A stretch of DNA of 64,000 nt from Loxodes magnus (taxonomy: Eukaryota; Ciliophora; Karyorelictea; Loxodida; Loxodidae), in assembly GCA_946699065.1 (NCBI GenBank), contig CAMPDV010000046.1, positions 868,001-932,000 of the forward strand, in the 5' to 3' direction. The notes beneath the pieces were generated by a model, which was not told the DNA's origin, did not search any database, and saw only the letters and a list, made by a program, of their open reading frames with translations. Made by a program: the position numbers and the translations under genes. Within the stretch, counting starts at the first letter, position 1. Every line of letters begins with the position of its first letter. This document shows, piece after piece, positions 50,916 through 62,811 of this stretch.

Positions 50916-52363
50916 TCATTCTATACTAAATCCTGTAACTTCTGAAGTTAAAATGGTTAGCATTGCTTTATCAAGTATGGCTTTATGAGTGTAAAGAGGT
51001 AGATCAAGTCTATTGAAACATGTATGAGCAATTGGGAGCTTTCCTTTTTAATAATCCACTGATTAAATAGTAAACTTTTATATCTCTCCACGATTGCTTT
51101 CCAAATGTCTGTGTTATTGACTTACTTGAAACCTTGATATGGAACTCTATTAGATCCTGTGCAAAATTACAAAAGATGCTCTAACATTTTTTAATGAGAT
51201 TAGCAAAAATCTCAAAACCACTAAATGACTTGATGATTAGAGTGATACTCTCCTTTATAATCTGTATTTTATTATCAATCCTCAAGATCAATAGTCTGAA
51301 GCCCGCAAAGAGCAAGACGAAGATCTTCAGGCTAAAAAACTTGGAGAAAAGCAATAGGAATAACAGTCCAGAATCCTGCTAAAAGGCATTATAACTACTT
51401 GAGAAATTATTTTTTAAGTATGAACTCTGCCTTTAATTATAAAAACTCCTCTTTATTATCTTCATCTAATCAAATGTTTTTACCATTTTCCTTAAGCTCT
51501 ACTTCAACATCATTGTGTATTGTAGTAAAGTTTTACTGTAAGATTGATGGTTCTTAACTTTTAATAGAACTTAAAGCATGATGAAGACTGGGATAAACAA
51601 ATTTCAAATCTTCAAATTCAAAAGAGTCTATGCCATAGCACATCTACTTGAACAGTATCTAATTAAAAGGGCATTTTATTGGAATTCTGTCATATAATGC
51701 CTTTCCTATCAATTTGCCAGCAAAGGTAAAGTTGTTTAAGTATGATTCATTTAAATCTTAGGGATTTATTTTTGCATAAATACTGTAATATCCTATCTTT
51801 TTTTCTATTAGCTCAAACATGTTAAGTTCCTTATCAAAAAGTTTATCCATTAACATTGTAAACCATTCTCTCGCAACTCCTCCTGCATCGTTTGCTACCT
51901 CTCCCATAAATTCAATTTTTAATTCTTTATGAAGATCGTCAGTATTCATTCATCCAAACCTTTCTATTGAATTGGCTCAAATTTAGTCTCTTTATATTTT
52001 TAAGACTTCCCAGGATACAGTAAAAGGAACTCGAATGGACTCACATTATTATTAAAATCATTTTAGTTTTTGATTTTAGCTTAAATTTTTAACTTCTTCT
52101 GGCTTTTTACTTAGAAGCTCTAATTGCATAACCCTATCATCACTGTTAGAAGCAACAAGTTCTTCTGTTTCAAAATGATATCCTTGAGACTGAAGTTGAC
52201 TTACCCTTGCTCAACACTCAGTTACATGCTCATTAAATTCATAGAGGCTGGTTCCCTTGAGAAAGAGAACTCCACAAACCTGGCAGTTGGTATCTTCATT
52301 GAGAATTTGACGTACAAATGCACTTCTTGTTCTTATTTTCGATTTATTGCAGCAAGCTCCCAT
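50916..52363 (-). CDS. HECT-type E3 ubiquitin ligase with acylation motif and zinc knuckle
   Basis: A compact 476-residue HECT ligase. The N-terminus MGACCNKSK has Gly2 and Cys4/Cys5, typical of N-myristoylation plus palmitoylation, so membrane attachment is likely. A small C2HC knuckle follows (C27, C30, H46, C50). The HECT domain fills the rest: LKIEFMGEVANDAGGVAREW, NFTFAGKLIGKALYDRIPI, WTVIPIAFLQVFQPEDLR and the catalytic LPIAHTCFNRLDLP with Cys443. The chain ends TGFSIE. A 17-nt intron (51109-51125) lies just before the catalytic segment. In-frame TGA codons fall where HECT domains tolerate aromatics (QIWANSIERFGWMN). The closest relatives are the Nedd4-like HECT domains in general; there is no C2 or WW domain. 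Confidence 0.92.
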
Positions 52364-53364
52364 TTTAAGAACACAAATACAAAAGTTTAATTAAATAAGG
52401 TGATCATACTGTAGGTTAATTATAACCCAAATAGAAATCTTAGTTATTAATTACTTAAACTTTAAATTTCTCTTTACTTATTTTTATAATATACCTCTAT
52501 TTAGATTATATTGATGCAACGCTACTGACACTTGCATGATCAACTAGGTATGAAATTATTAAATTATGTTCTGGCAGTGCATTTATGTTTAGTTTTATGC
52601 CTTTCCCTATTTGATATAGGGAATAAGCATAATTTGCTATCATTACAAGCCTTTTATTTCTTACAATTATATATTATCTAATTGAAGTGCTTATTACTAA
52701 GTGCAATTAAAATTACCCTCATAAATTGATAGATAAATCATTAATCTGCACTGCGTCCATATAACTAAGCATAAATGGAATAGATGAAGGTAGTGGTTGT
52801 ATTCCAAATGTAATTACAATAAAGCTTAGAAGCTAACTAGGATTTGTTTAAACTTATGATTGCTAGTTCTCTTATAATCTATACTCAGCTTAATTAATAA
52901 ATCCTGCTGTTAATGGAAGTCAAGTGATACTTCTTAATTAAAATAAGGATGACTACTTTTTGGTAAATTAGTGCTTTATTTTAAATAGCTATGCAAATAT
53001 AGAAATATATCTAATTATCATTTTCTTAGCTATCTCTTGCTAAGAAGCTCCTAGCGTTAATAAACAAAGTTAAGTCATAAATAGAGCTATTTCTTATTAG
53101 TTCTTAACCACTGGAACTTTTGTAATAAGTCATAAGCAATGGAATGATAGCTATGACCAAGCTAGATATAATGAATGCATTGAAGATGTCTAAATAAGGC
53201 TTGATTAGGATAAATGAAATAATAATCTTAAAGTAAAAGTATACCAAGTATTAAATAGTAGAAGCAGCATATTAGGGATTATGCTTATTAAATTACATAG
53301 CCAGTAAGCTAGTTAATTAACTATATTAAATGAAAAAATTTAAGTTTTATTTAATAAGGTAAAT
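52364..53364. other. Divergent spacer
   Basis: 1.0 kb between the HECT start and the helical-protein start. It must hold both promoters; nothing recognisable. Confidence 0.5.
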
Positions 53365-56300
53365 ATGCTGAGACGCATTCTAAGATTTCCTTTCAGCATA
53401 ACTAAAAATCTTGAACTATAAAATATGAGTTAGATTTAAGACCCTAATTAAAGCAGTCATATGTCTTACTATGCAATTAACTTAAAACTAGCAAAGGCGT
53501 AAACCATCGAAGACGTACTTAAGGCCATTGAATAAATAGACTCTTCCCTTTTAGAGGATTCCCATTATAACTTTGCTTTTAAAATCATTTCTTAAAACCT
53601 TATTACTAATGACTTGGATTAGTAAAAGTAATATTGTAAGAAACTTTTTATTGACCCTCGATTTAACGCCATAAAGCAATAGATTATTTAAAAAATTGAG
53701 CAGCTGTCTCCTTAGGAAGTTTGTGACTTTAGCATTTTGCTCAATAGAATTAAAACCAATTGTGGAGTAAAATTTATAACCTAGCAAAATAAGCATGCGC
53801 TTAAGAGAAGAGTTTAAGAGTTAGCTATGGAAAATAAATTTAATATTGATTAGCTTATTTTACTCTACCTTAACTTAAAGGTTATGAAGGAAATTTCTTT
53901 TATTCTTGAAGGTAAGCTTTCAGATGTTCTAAGGAGAGACACTTCCAAAAACATTATTCATGTTACTGGAATAATTCAGGCAATGCATGAAGGATCCTTC
54001 AGCAAAGATCTCTTAGAAATAACTATGCGCAAGTGCTTAAGCTTAGATTTATCTTAGCAAAGCGTGAACAATTTGATCAATTATACAATCCAACTTTTTA
54101 AGATGAACGCAATGCACAATTTTGGTTCGAGTTTTACCTTATTGAAATAACTTGAATCTGTAATGACCAAAAAAATAAAGGAATTTAGCAGTGAGGATAT
54201 CCACCTTTTGCTGAATGAAATAAAAGAAGTTGTTGGTTTGACTTAACAGTTAGTAAGTGAATATGCAAACTTACTGAAGTTAGTTTGCAACAAAGCTGTA
54301 TCAGAAGGATTAGTAAGCGCAAAGATTAATTTGAACTTGCTAATCGAAGTTCTTCATACTATACAAGTCCTCTAAAATAACAAAATTTACATCTACAATC
54401 AAGAAGAAATTTCCCAACTTATTCAACTAATCTTCAGAGATGTAAGCGAAATGAATTTAACTTAGTTAAAAAAATTAGCTTGTAGTTTAAAGTAACTTTT
54501 GCCTTAAGCTAAAGAATAATATTTATAAAAGATGATCAGTGTATTTAAGAGGGAAGATAAAGAAGATTTCCTTTTATCAGTTAGTAGTCTTCAAGCTCTT
54601 ACTCATTTGATTAGAAATGAGACTACTAATCAATAACTTTGAAATGATTTCATGGAGGCAAGAAAACCACAAATTTAATAGATTTTAGCAGATGATGATG
54701 TAGTGAAAAAAATAGAACTCTTAGACCTGCTAAGTGAATCATAAAATAGTAATAAGGCAGATTTAATTTCCTAGTTAAAGGATTAAATCACTAGCATTGC
54801 TACTAGTCAAACATTCGACTAACACAAGAACGTTATAGAAATTTTAGATAATCTATCTTAAACTACATTAATGAGACTGTCAGAGATGTGTGAAAATTTA
54901 CTGTAATTTATGTATGATAATTATAGTGCCTATTAGTTCAAAGATGATTATTGGTGAAGATTGCTATAGTTAGGTAGATGCACTTCTATAAAGTAAAAAT
55001 GGAAGTAGATTTGACAGAAATAAATAAATTAATAATATATAGATATAAAAGTTCTAATGCATTTAGGAATTTGTGTTAAAAAATAAAAATAAGTTGAAAA
55101 AAAACGGGAATACTTTGAGCCTCTTCTTCATTTTTTCAACGAGAATCAAGCAAAAAATGTTTTTAATTCTAAGGGATTTTCTATAGTTATGTCATTAATA
55201 GAAGATTAAGAAATGGATGAAGAGCTTGTCAATTAAATAGTGTTCCTGCTTAACTTATACTCTAATAGGCAGCCAAATTTTATTGATCAGTTAAAAAGTC
55301 ATATTTCTGATGAGTTTTTCTAAACTATCTATAATCAGTTAGATCTCAGCTCACTAGGACCATTTCATGAAAGGTTGTTAGATTTCATAACTATCTACTT
55401 TACTTCAAGAAACTAAAATTATAATGGATTTATTTACGACGTTGCTTGGTATTTACACAAATAGGATATTTTAAATCAACATCAATTATACTAGATTACA
55501 GAAGAGATTAGTAAATAAACCATACCAGAGAAGTTTATAACCAAAATTAGATCAAGCTATTTACTTAGTTAAGTAGGAAACAATACAAGATAAACATTCT
55601 AGAAAATGCTGTCTTTCACAAAAAATACTGATAAATTCCCTCAAATTGTTGATGCTTTAATTCATTGGCCTGACTCTATAAGCTAGCAGCATCAGTTTGA
55701 TATTTAAGCTTCAATCATGAATTGAATAGAAAAAAATAGAGATAAACTTACAGAATTGCTAACCTTAGGTGATAACTTGAGTCAAGTCTGTTATAAGTAC
55801 AATCTACCTATGGAAGAAATATTTTAAATCCTCTAAAAAACTGAAATTTCTTAACATAACTTCCTGAGAGTTTTTAAACTATATTCTAAAAGTGGAATGA
55901 TTCTCCCTGGTCTTGATTAGAAACTAAACCAATAACTAAATGAATTTGCAGAAAATGGTAGTTTATCCTTTAAAATTCAAATATTACCCTATTTAAATCT
56001 TCATAATGAGAAGTATCTAAAAAGCACCTTAGACTAATTCCTATAATTAAATGAAAAATAAGTACTTATGGCTGACCGAATAGTAACTAATTTCTTTAGA
56101 TTAAACTTATTTAATCAAGATTATTTCAAAAATTCTTTGCCTCAAATTATAGAAAACTACGGTTAGGATTTAAATCTTAAATTGATCTATGCGTGTGTTT
56201 AAGCCAAGTAGTTCAATTAAATTCCTAATCTAATTTCAAATATAAAAGATCCAGTTTAGGATGATATAGTCCCTATTATAAACTATTTTATAAAGCCTTA

Positions 56301-56826
56301 TTCTCAACAATTGTTACCTTTCAAAATAAGAAACTCTAAAGACTTTTTCTCCGTCATCTATTAACTTAAGTTGAACAAGATAGACTTTGAAGATTTTGGT
56401 AACTTCATTTTACTAACCGCTCCTAATATTCTTTATCTAGTTTTCAACCAAGAAAGTAAGGCAATATAATAAATTATTTCTAATAAAGGAATTTATGATT
56501 TGATACTATAATATGTTAACGCAAAATACCCTGACAAAACTTTGAAACAGGTTACGATGACTGAGTTGAGCAAAATTATGGACAGTTTCGATCTCTTGAG
56601 AAAAAAGAAAAGCGAAAACAATTCTTAAAAATTCTTAATTTAAATCTAATAAATAGCTTTTATATCTTTCTCCTTGCTAAATATCAAGTTCTTCTAATCT
56701 TCATTTAAGTTATGCAAAATCCTTTTATTCAACTCATAGTAAGAGAAATTAAACTATCAAGTTTCATTTATAGAAACTAAGCTTTTTCGCTTATTACAAT
56801 CATCTCGTTATTAAATTACTTGCTGA
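53365..56826 (+). CDS. Large helical-repeat protein, probably mitochondrial
   Basis: One open frame of 1,153 residues. The N-terminus MLRRILRFPFSITKNLE is basic and amphipathic without acidic residues, a likely mitochondrial presequence. The rest is dense alpha-helix with Leu-rich pairs spaced 35-45 residues (AQTIEDVLKAIEQID, FSKDLLEITMRKCLSLDL, LSSLGPFHERLLDFITIYF, IKLIY-type pairs), reminiscent of the helical-repeat organelle RNA-binding proteins of alveolates (FASTK/RAP or PPR-like). No RAP domain is seen at the C-terminus. Sense TGA occurs at DYWWRLL. The last 60 residues before TGA 56824-56826 look less coding, so the real end may be slightly earlier through an unseen intron. Family not assigned. 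Confidence 0.72.
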
Positions 56827-57925
56827 CTATTGTTGCAAGATATCTTTCTTTGCTACCTATATTTAGCATTTCTCCTAAGAATTTTGCAATAAACTAGTTT
56901 TAATAAACTTCTTAACTTGGATTTTACTTATTCTTGATTATATAATGAAATAATGAAAGTATCTTCTATAAAGAAACTTTGAATATACTTTTATAATATC
57001 AGATAAAACTAAAATTAAGAAATTGAAGCATAATGAGTATTGAGAGAAAGGAGAGTTAATTATGAAGGGATAAAGTTTTATTTAAATTAAATAATTTTAC
57101 TAATGCTTAACTTTTAAATCTTCTAGCCTAAGCATACTTTTATTATTAATAGCTTAAACCTAAAGTGTCTTTATTACTATCAAACAAGTCAGCTCTATAT
57201 AATATTTAATATACTTCTATGTCTTTTTGAAGGTTAATTAGTAGAATCTAAGGAATTTCTCATCAAGTCTATTTAGTATTTTGGCATATTCAAAATTCTT
57301 AATTAACAAAGTAGATTTAAGAGATTGAAATTAACTCAATTTTCTTATGTTTTACTTATAGATAGAAGAACTTAAAAAATAGCTAAAATAGCTAAAATAG
57401 TCTATTAAAATTTAGAATAATTTACACATATTGATTAAATATCAAATGACCTAGTATAATTAAATTCCAACATGAAGCTTTAAAAGTTTATGCAATTAAA
57501 TTGTTTCTTTAGACTAAAGAATTTAGAAGGTTCTTAATTTCATATTATGGATTCAGATTTAAATAAACTAATTTAGATTGTCGTCTTTCACGTAGTTTCT
57601 TAATATAAAAGTCTTCTATTGAGTAATAATAAAATAGCATAATAAAGTAAATATAATTATCAAATGAATCATGCCTTTTATATATAACTACATAGAATTA
57701 TACACTTAAATATTCTATTATCTTTCACTTTTACCATATTTCTGATTATAGTCACTCATTATCAAAATCAATTATTTTACCTAACTGATTCAAAGCTAGA
57801 CAAAGTAAAAAGAACCAAAAATAAGAGGAGAAGGATGGAAGCAAAGAGTTGCTAGTGAGTGATATCATGAAATAGCGATGGAAATAAAAAAGATGATTTC
57901 TCTTTTAAATTTAAGATAAATTAAA
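56827..57925. other. Spacer without a gene
   Basis: 1.1 kb AT-rich intergenic DNA upstream of the TMEM258-like gene. Nothing recognisable. Confidence 0.5.
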
Positions 57926-58179
57926 ATGGAAGCATACGTAGCTTATGAAGCACCAATATCCCCTAATAAGTTTAGCACATTTAGCTTGACTTTCTTAATC
58001 TTAGGATTTATTCTAACGAGCTTCCTATACCTGTAAGTCTTTACTTTAGTAATGTATGGAATACAAAAGAGAGATCATTAAAAACCTTTGCAAGAGATAT
58101 CGTATTAGCAATGTTCGCCTCTGTTTTATTAGGACTAGGTATCTTTTTTTCAATGCTTTGGGGTGGATTATACGTATGA
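57926..58179 (+). CDS. Oligosaccharyltransferase small subunit TMEM258/OST5
   Basis: A 78-residue protein with two TM helices, matching TMEM258/Ost5 in length and order: a lumenal SPNKFSTFSL leader, TM1 (FLILGFILTSFLYL), a short basic loop (NTKERSLKTFARDI), and TM2 (MFASVLLGLGIFFSMLWGGL) ending in YV. The family is a small subunit of the ER oligosaccharyltransferase complex for N-glycosylation. A 17-nt intron (58033-58049, gtaagtctttactttag) falls at the end of TM1, and only the spliced frame gives the full match. Human TMEM258 has 79 residues. Confidence 0.92.
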
Positions 58180-59411
58180 GGAAGTCTTAAAAATTTTAAT
58201 TACTTAATACTTAATAATTTGTATATCCCAAACTTAAGCTTTAAACATTCTTTTTCTTAATCACATCAATACGAATCTAACACTTAAAAAGTACAAAAGT
58301 TCAAGCCTTTAAAACTAGAAAAGAACATATAAAAGACAAAAGTTTATAAGAAAGCTTTAATCATTATAATATAGCTTCATTAAAGTTCTATGCATATAGT
58401 AAGAAAAATAATAAATAGAAGATAAGATAAAAATATTAATAGAGCAGACGCTAATTCCAAACTTAATAGTTATTTGTTTATTTAATTCTAAAATTTAAAT
58501 TACTAAGATAAATAATTATTTATATATAAAAGGAAATCAATCTCATTAATGCTAATAAATATAGTATTAAATGTAGATCAAACAATTTTTTATTAGGTAG
58601 AATAATACTTTTTGAAATTAACTATTTATATGCGTTTATTTGGGGTTAAATAATAGCATCATTTTAGTGTATTTTATATTCTTGAAATTTAGAACTTTCT
58701 AGGTCTTTGAATAATTAATGAATATTAATAAAAAACCTTTTAGTAAAACTTCTACATGACAATACCTATTCTATCATATCTCTGTATAAATAGAGTTTTT
58801 CTATAAAATTTATTATAATTTACTGTTATTATCATTCCACACAGAGTTAAGCATATTCATATAACTTTAGTTAATATAACTAGTTTATAATTACATAATC
58901 TATTATTTATGCACATTTCTATTAAAAATATATATTTTAATTTGCTGTTTCTACATAGAAGTGTACTTAATATAATGAGAGATTAGAATCCAATTGTTAT
59001 AACGATATCTGCTTAATGTTTCCAAAGCAAATATTAGTTTCGAAATTAAAATAAATATAAATGTAGCTTATTATTCTTTTAATTAATGCTATTTTTAATA
59101 TTAGAATTATTGGAATTAGTCTGTTTTCCAAAAGACAAGAAACTAGCCTAGCTATTATTAACTATTACAATATATTAGCAATACCATAAAGGAACTAATT
59201 ATGTAAATAGATATTATTGGCTTTCATATAATGCTCTTTATAATCTTATAGATGCAAAATGAAATAATGTATTTATATATAAAAGAAAACTCTATAAAAT
59301 TTAAGATTTTAGAGTAAATTAGTATGCAAATATAAAAGATAGCCTTATATGAAAAAGCACTATAAATCAATTAAAAAATTAAAAGAATAAATTTATTTGT
59401 AGTTAAAGCTT
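58180..59411. other. Convergent spacer
   Basis: 1.2 kb of AT-rich DNA between two facing stop codons. No gene or RNA seen. Confidence 0.5.
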
Positions 59412-62400
59412 TCACTAAGAGTGAATTGTATAGATAGCTATTCTTCCATCTTTCTATCCACTCACTATTATTCCTTTCCCTTCAAATATATTCAAATCAT
59501 CTGCTTTGTGCAATTTCATTGCGTAATCTAATTTTGTCTCAACCATCTAAGTTTAGCCTTCATCATTCACTTCCATAATTGCTGTCTATTTATAAGCATT
59601 CTAAGTTCATAACTCATACAGAATAATCACTTTATTTTCTCTTAAACGTGTCGTCTTTACTCTCGATACGTTGTCTCCTTTATCACTATGTTAAGTTAGC
59701 CATATTAGTCCCTTATTCTCTTAATCATGCCATCCCCCTCCAAAATCAAAAAAACCTCCTCTCTCACTCTCCCCTTACGATACTATTCCAAACTCCTCAT
59801 TCAATTTAACACATCCTATATTTCTAGCAGTATTTACATATTCTCCTGTTTTACTATTATCTAAGCTTGGACTTTCTCCTGCAAATATAACCAAATATCC
59901 TTGATCCAGAAACTCTATTCCTGGTGCTGCTAATTCAGTGTATGTTTTATTATCGTTCGATCATTTGTAAAATTTTTTAGAACCTGATATTTCTTTATAT
60001 AGAGGATATTTTTTTCCAGCTGGTGAAACTTCTTATTCTCCATGATTCGTCTTAAAAGTATAAATTAAATGAGTTTTCATTCCATTCCTATCGAAATCCC
60101 ATACATTAATTCCTCTTGGATAATTATCTCCTAAGTCCATTCCTAAAAACTTTTCTTATTTACCTACTCTTACTGTATTTCCAAATGAATGTCCTGATGT
60201 TTATCCATTGTTCTTCGCTACTTCTAATGTACTAGCATCAAATACTACTGATATTCCTCCTTAATGATTTAAACCGTCACTACTCTTTGTCATTAATCTC
60301 GAGATATACATTCCGATGTAGTTTCCATTAAATGCTAAATTTGCTTATGCAAACTGATATATATTAAGACCTTAAGTTGAAGTATCAATAGAAGCATGTT
60401 TAATTTCTTATCCTGTTTCACTATTAGCTTTGTACATCAAGAATTATCTTGTTGATACTTTATCATTAGCATTCCCATTCTCTATCACACAATAAAATAT
60501 CTCCTTATTGTTTCCTAAAGTAGCCGCTCCTAAATTGAAATTTTAAGGTAATACGAAATCGATAGTTTTAGATGATAGTAAATCTTGTGATATTCAAGTT
60601 AAATGACATTTGCTAAGTTCTTTATTTTATCAGAACACCCCATACTTACTTCCTTCTTTAACAAAATAAAAATTTCTATTTGTGGTGTAAACATTTTCAT
60701 GTGATCCGGGTCCATGATTAAAGTCTTCTGGAACGAAAGGATTATTTGGAACTTTATATATTCTTGCTTCTATTTTGATTCTACCATTATCAAATATTTT
60801 AGCTCCTTCTACATCTTATGAGAGAAGAGTTAATACACTTAATCTTTCTTTTGCAGCTACTATAACATATATTTTTTATTCTACTAGTTCACTTATATCA
60901 GAGTCAGGTAAATGCGTATATTCTTGATTGTCTATTTCATTTCCATTTACTTTAGAAATCAATTATAAGCCAACTCCATCAAATTAAAATATTTTGTAAT
61001 CCTGAAAATCTTAGAATTTGTAGTATAAATGATGACGAGATGCAAGGAAGTTTGAAGCCTTATGTTAAGGAGGTTAAATTTAATAAGCTTCAAGAGTTTA
61101 ATTATTAGATCCATTAAGAATACCTTTAGTCACTTTTCAATCATTATTATTAAATCGTCCATCGGTATAACAAGAGTTTTAATAAAATTAAGAAACGATT
61201 GCTAAATTTCCGATAACATCATTAGACTAAATACTTGGCTTATTTTCTGGATTATGTACTGAGTTTTTACCTTGAAGTAACTTATCTTCTTGAGGCTAGA
61301 ATTTATAAGTAATTAATGAAGGAAGGTTAGAAGTTAAAGTTTATGGATTTTCTTCTTTTTTAATTATAGTGTCTTATTATTTTTATTACTCTTATTTATT
61401 AGTTTATTTTTATTTTTCTTCTTTTTCTTAATATACTTCTTACTTCAATTCTTCTTCCTTTTTTAATTCTATTTATCTCATTTCTTCCTTTTTTATTTCT
61501 AATTATTTTTCTTCTTCCTTTTTTAATTCTAATTTTCTTTCTTCTTCCTTTTTTATTTCTAATTATCTTTCTTCTTCCTTTTTTAATTCTAATTATTTTT
61601 CTTCTTCCTTTTTTAATTCTAATTATCTTTCTTCTTCCTTTTTTATTTCTAATTATTTTTCTTCTTCCTTTTTTATTTCTAATTTTCTTTCTTCTTCCTT
61701 TTTTATTTCTAATTTTCTTTCTTCTTCCTTTTTTATTTCTAATTATCTTTCTTCTTCCTTTTTTATTTCTAATTTTCTTTCTTCTTCCTTTTTTATTTCT
61801 AATTTTCTTTCTTCTTCCTTTTTTATTTCTAATTATCTTTCTTCTTCCTTTTTTATTTCTAATTTTCTTTCTTCTTCCTTTTTTATTTCTAATTTTCTTT
61901 CTTCTTCCTTTTTTATTTCTAATTTTCTTTCTTCTTCCTTTTTTATTTCTAATTATCTTTCTTCTTCCTTTTTTATTTCTAATTATCTTTCTTCTTCCTT
62001 TTTTATTTCTAATTTTCTTTCTTCTTCCTTTTTTATTTCTAATTATCTTTCTTCTTCCTTTTTTATTTCTAATTATCTTTCTTCTTCCTTTTTTATTTCT
62101 AATTTTCTTTCTTCTTCCTTTTTTATTTCTAATTTTCTTTCTTCTTCCTTTTTTATTTCTAATTATCTTTCTTCTTCCTTTTTTATTTCTAATTATCTTT
62201 CTTCTTCCTTTTTTATTTCTAATTTTCTTTCTTCTTCATTTTTTATTACTTTTTCATTTTCTTCTTGATTAATTTTTTATAATTCTTTTTCCGGTTTAAC
62301 TTCCTCTATTGACTGATTTTTTGTTTCTTGATCACTTTTTTTTAATTATTTGCTTTTATTCTTCTTTCTTTTCTTTTTCCGTTTATTAATTGTTTTTATT

Positions 62401-62811
62401 TTGTTACTTATCTTGCACTAAGATTTTAGATTCTTATTTTAAATTATTTTCTTAAGTTTATTTATTTTCTTCTTTTACTACTGTTTTATTTTTATTTTTA
62501 TCTTCTTCCTTATTTTTTGATTTTTTAACATTTTTACTTTCTTTTTACTCATTTTAAATTGTTTATTTCTCCTTTTCTTAAGATTTTTTTAATTCTAATT
62601 CCTTTTAATACTATTTATGCTTATCTTACTGTTCTTTTTCTTTATCTTACCTTTTTCTAGATTTTTCATGTTCTTGTTTAATATCTGACTAGATATTAGA
62701 AGACTTAGCTTTGCTTTCTTCCTAAGAATTTGTTTTGATTCTTTATTTTGGTTGCAATTTTTCTTCTTAAACACTATCTTTTGCTTTTTTAGTTGAATTT
62801 CCACAACCCAT
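59412..62811 (-). CDS. N-acylation-motif protein with decapeptide array and propeller-like C-terminus
   Basis: About 1,132 residues. The N-terminus MGCGNSTKK (Gly2, Cys3, Ser6) is a strong myristoylation plus palmitoylation motif. A Lys/Glu/Gln-rich stretch follows, then about 27 copies of a charged decapeptide (EIKKEEERKL and variants), likely a long single-helix stalk. The C-terminal ~600 residues are globular, beta-rich and Gly/Asn/Asp-rich, with repeated short strands (GHSFGNTVRVGK, FLGMDLGDNYPRGINVWDFD, GYLVIFAGESPS, LIWLTQHSDKGD), suggesting a beta-propeller; no family assigned. The frame shifts by one at an 8-T run (62336-62343): upstream and downstream parts are each clearly coding, but with one base too many between them. 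Removing it makes the length a multiple of three. It ends TAG TGA. Confidence 0.78.
61441..62250 (-). repeat. 30-bp coding satellite, about 27 copies
   Basis: The unit on the + strand is cttcttccttttttatttct plus aattntcttt. The first two or three copies at the low-coordinate end are degenerate. The rest are almost identical, differing mainly at one A/T position that swaps Lys for Gln in the decapeptide. Near-identity implies recent homogenisation or slippage. Confidence 0.95.

Noticed and set aside
61441-62250. Regular 30-bp repeats considered as a CRISPR-like array
   Set aside because: Units are head-to-tail without unique spacers, lie in a coding frame, and the genome is eukaryotic.
62595-62670. 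19-nt intron (gtaagataag...atag) to explain the frame shift in the acylated repeat gene
   Set aside because: Although intron-like, using it turns a balanced Lys/Glu/Gln stretch into a nearly pure Lys/Asn one; the one-base homopolymer explanation fits better.
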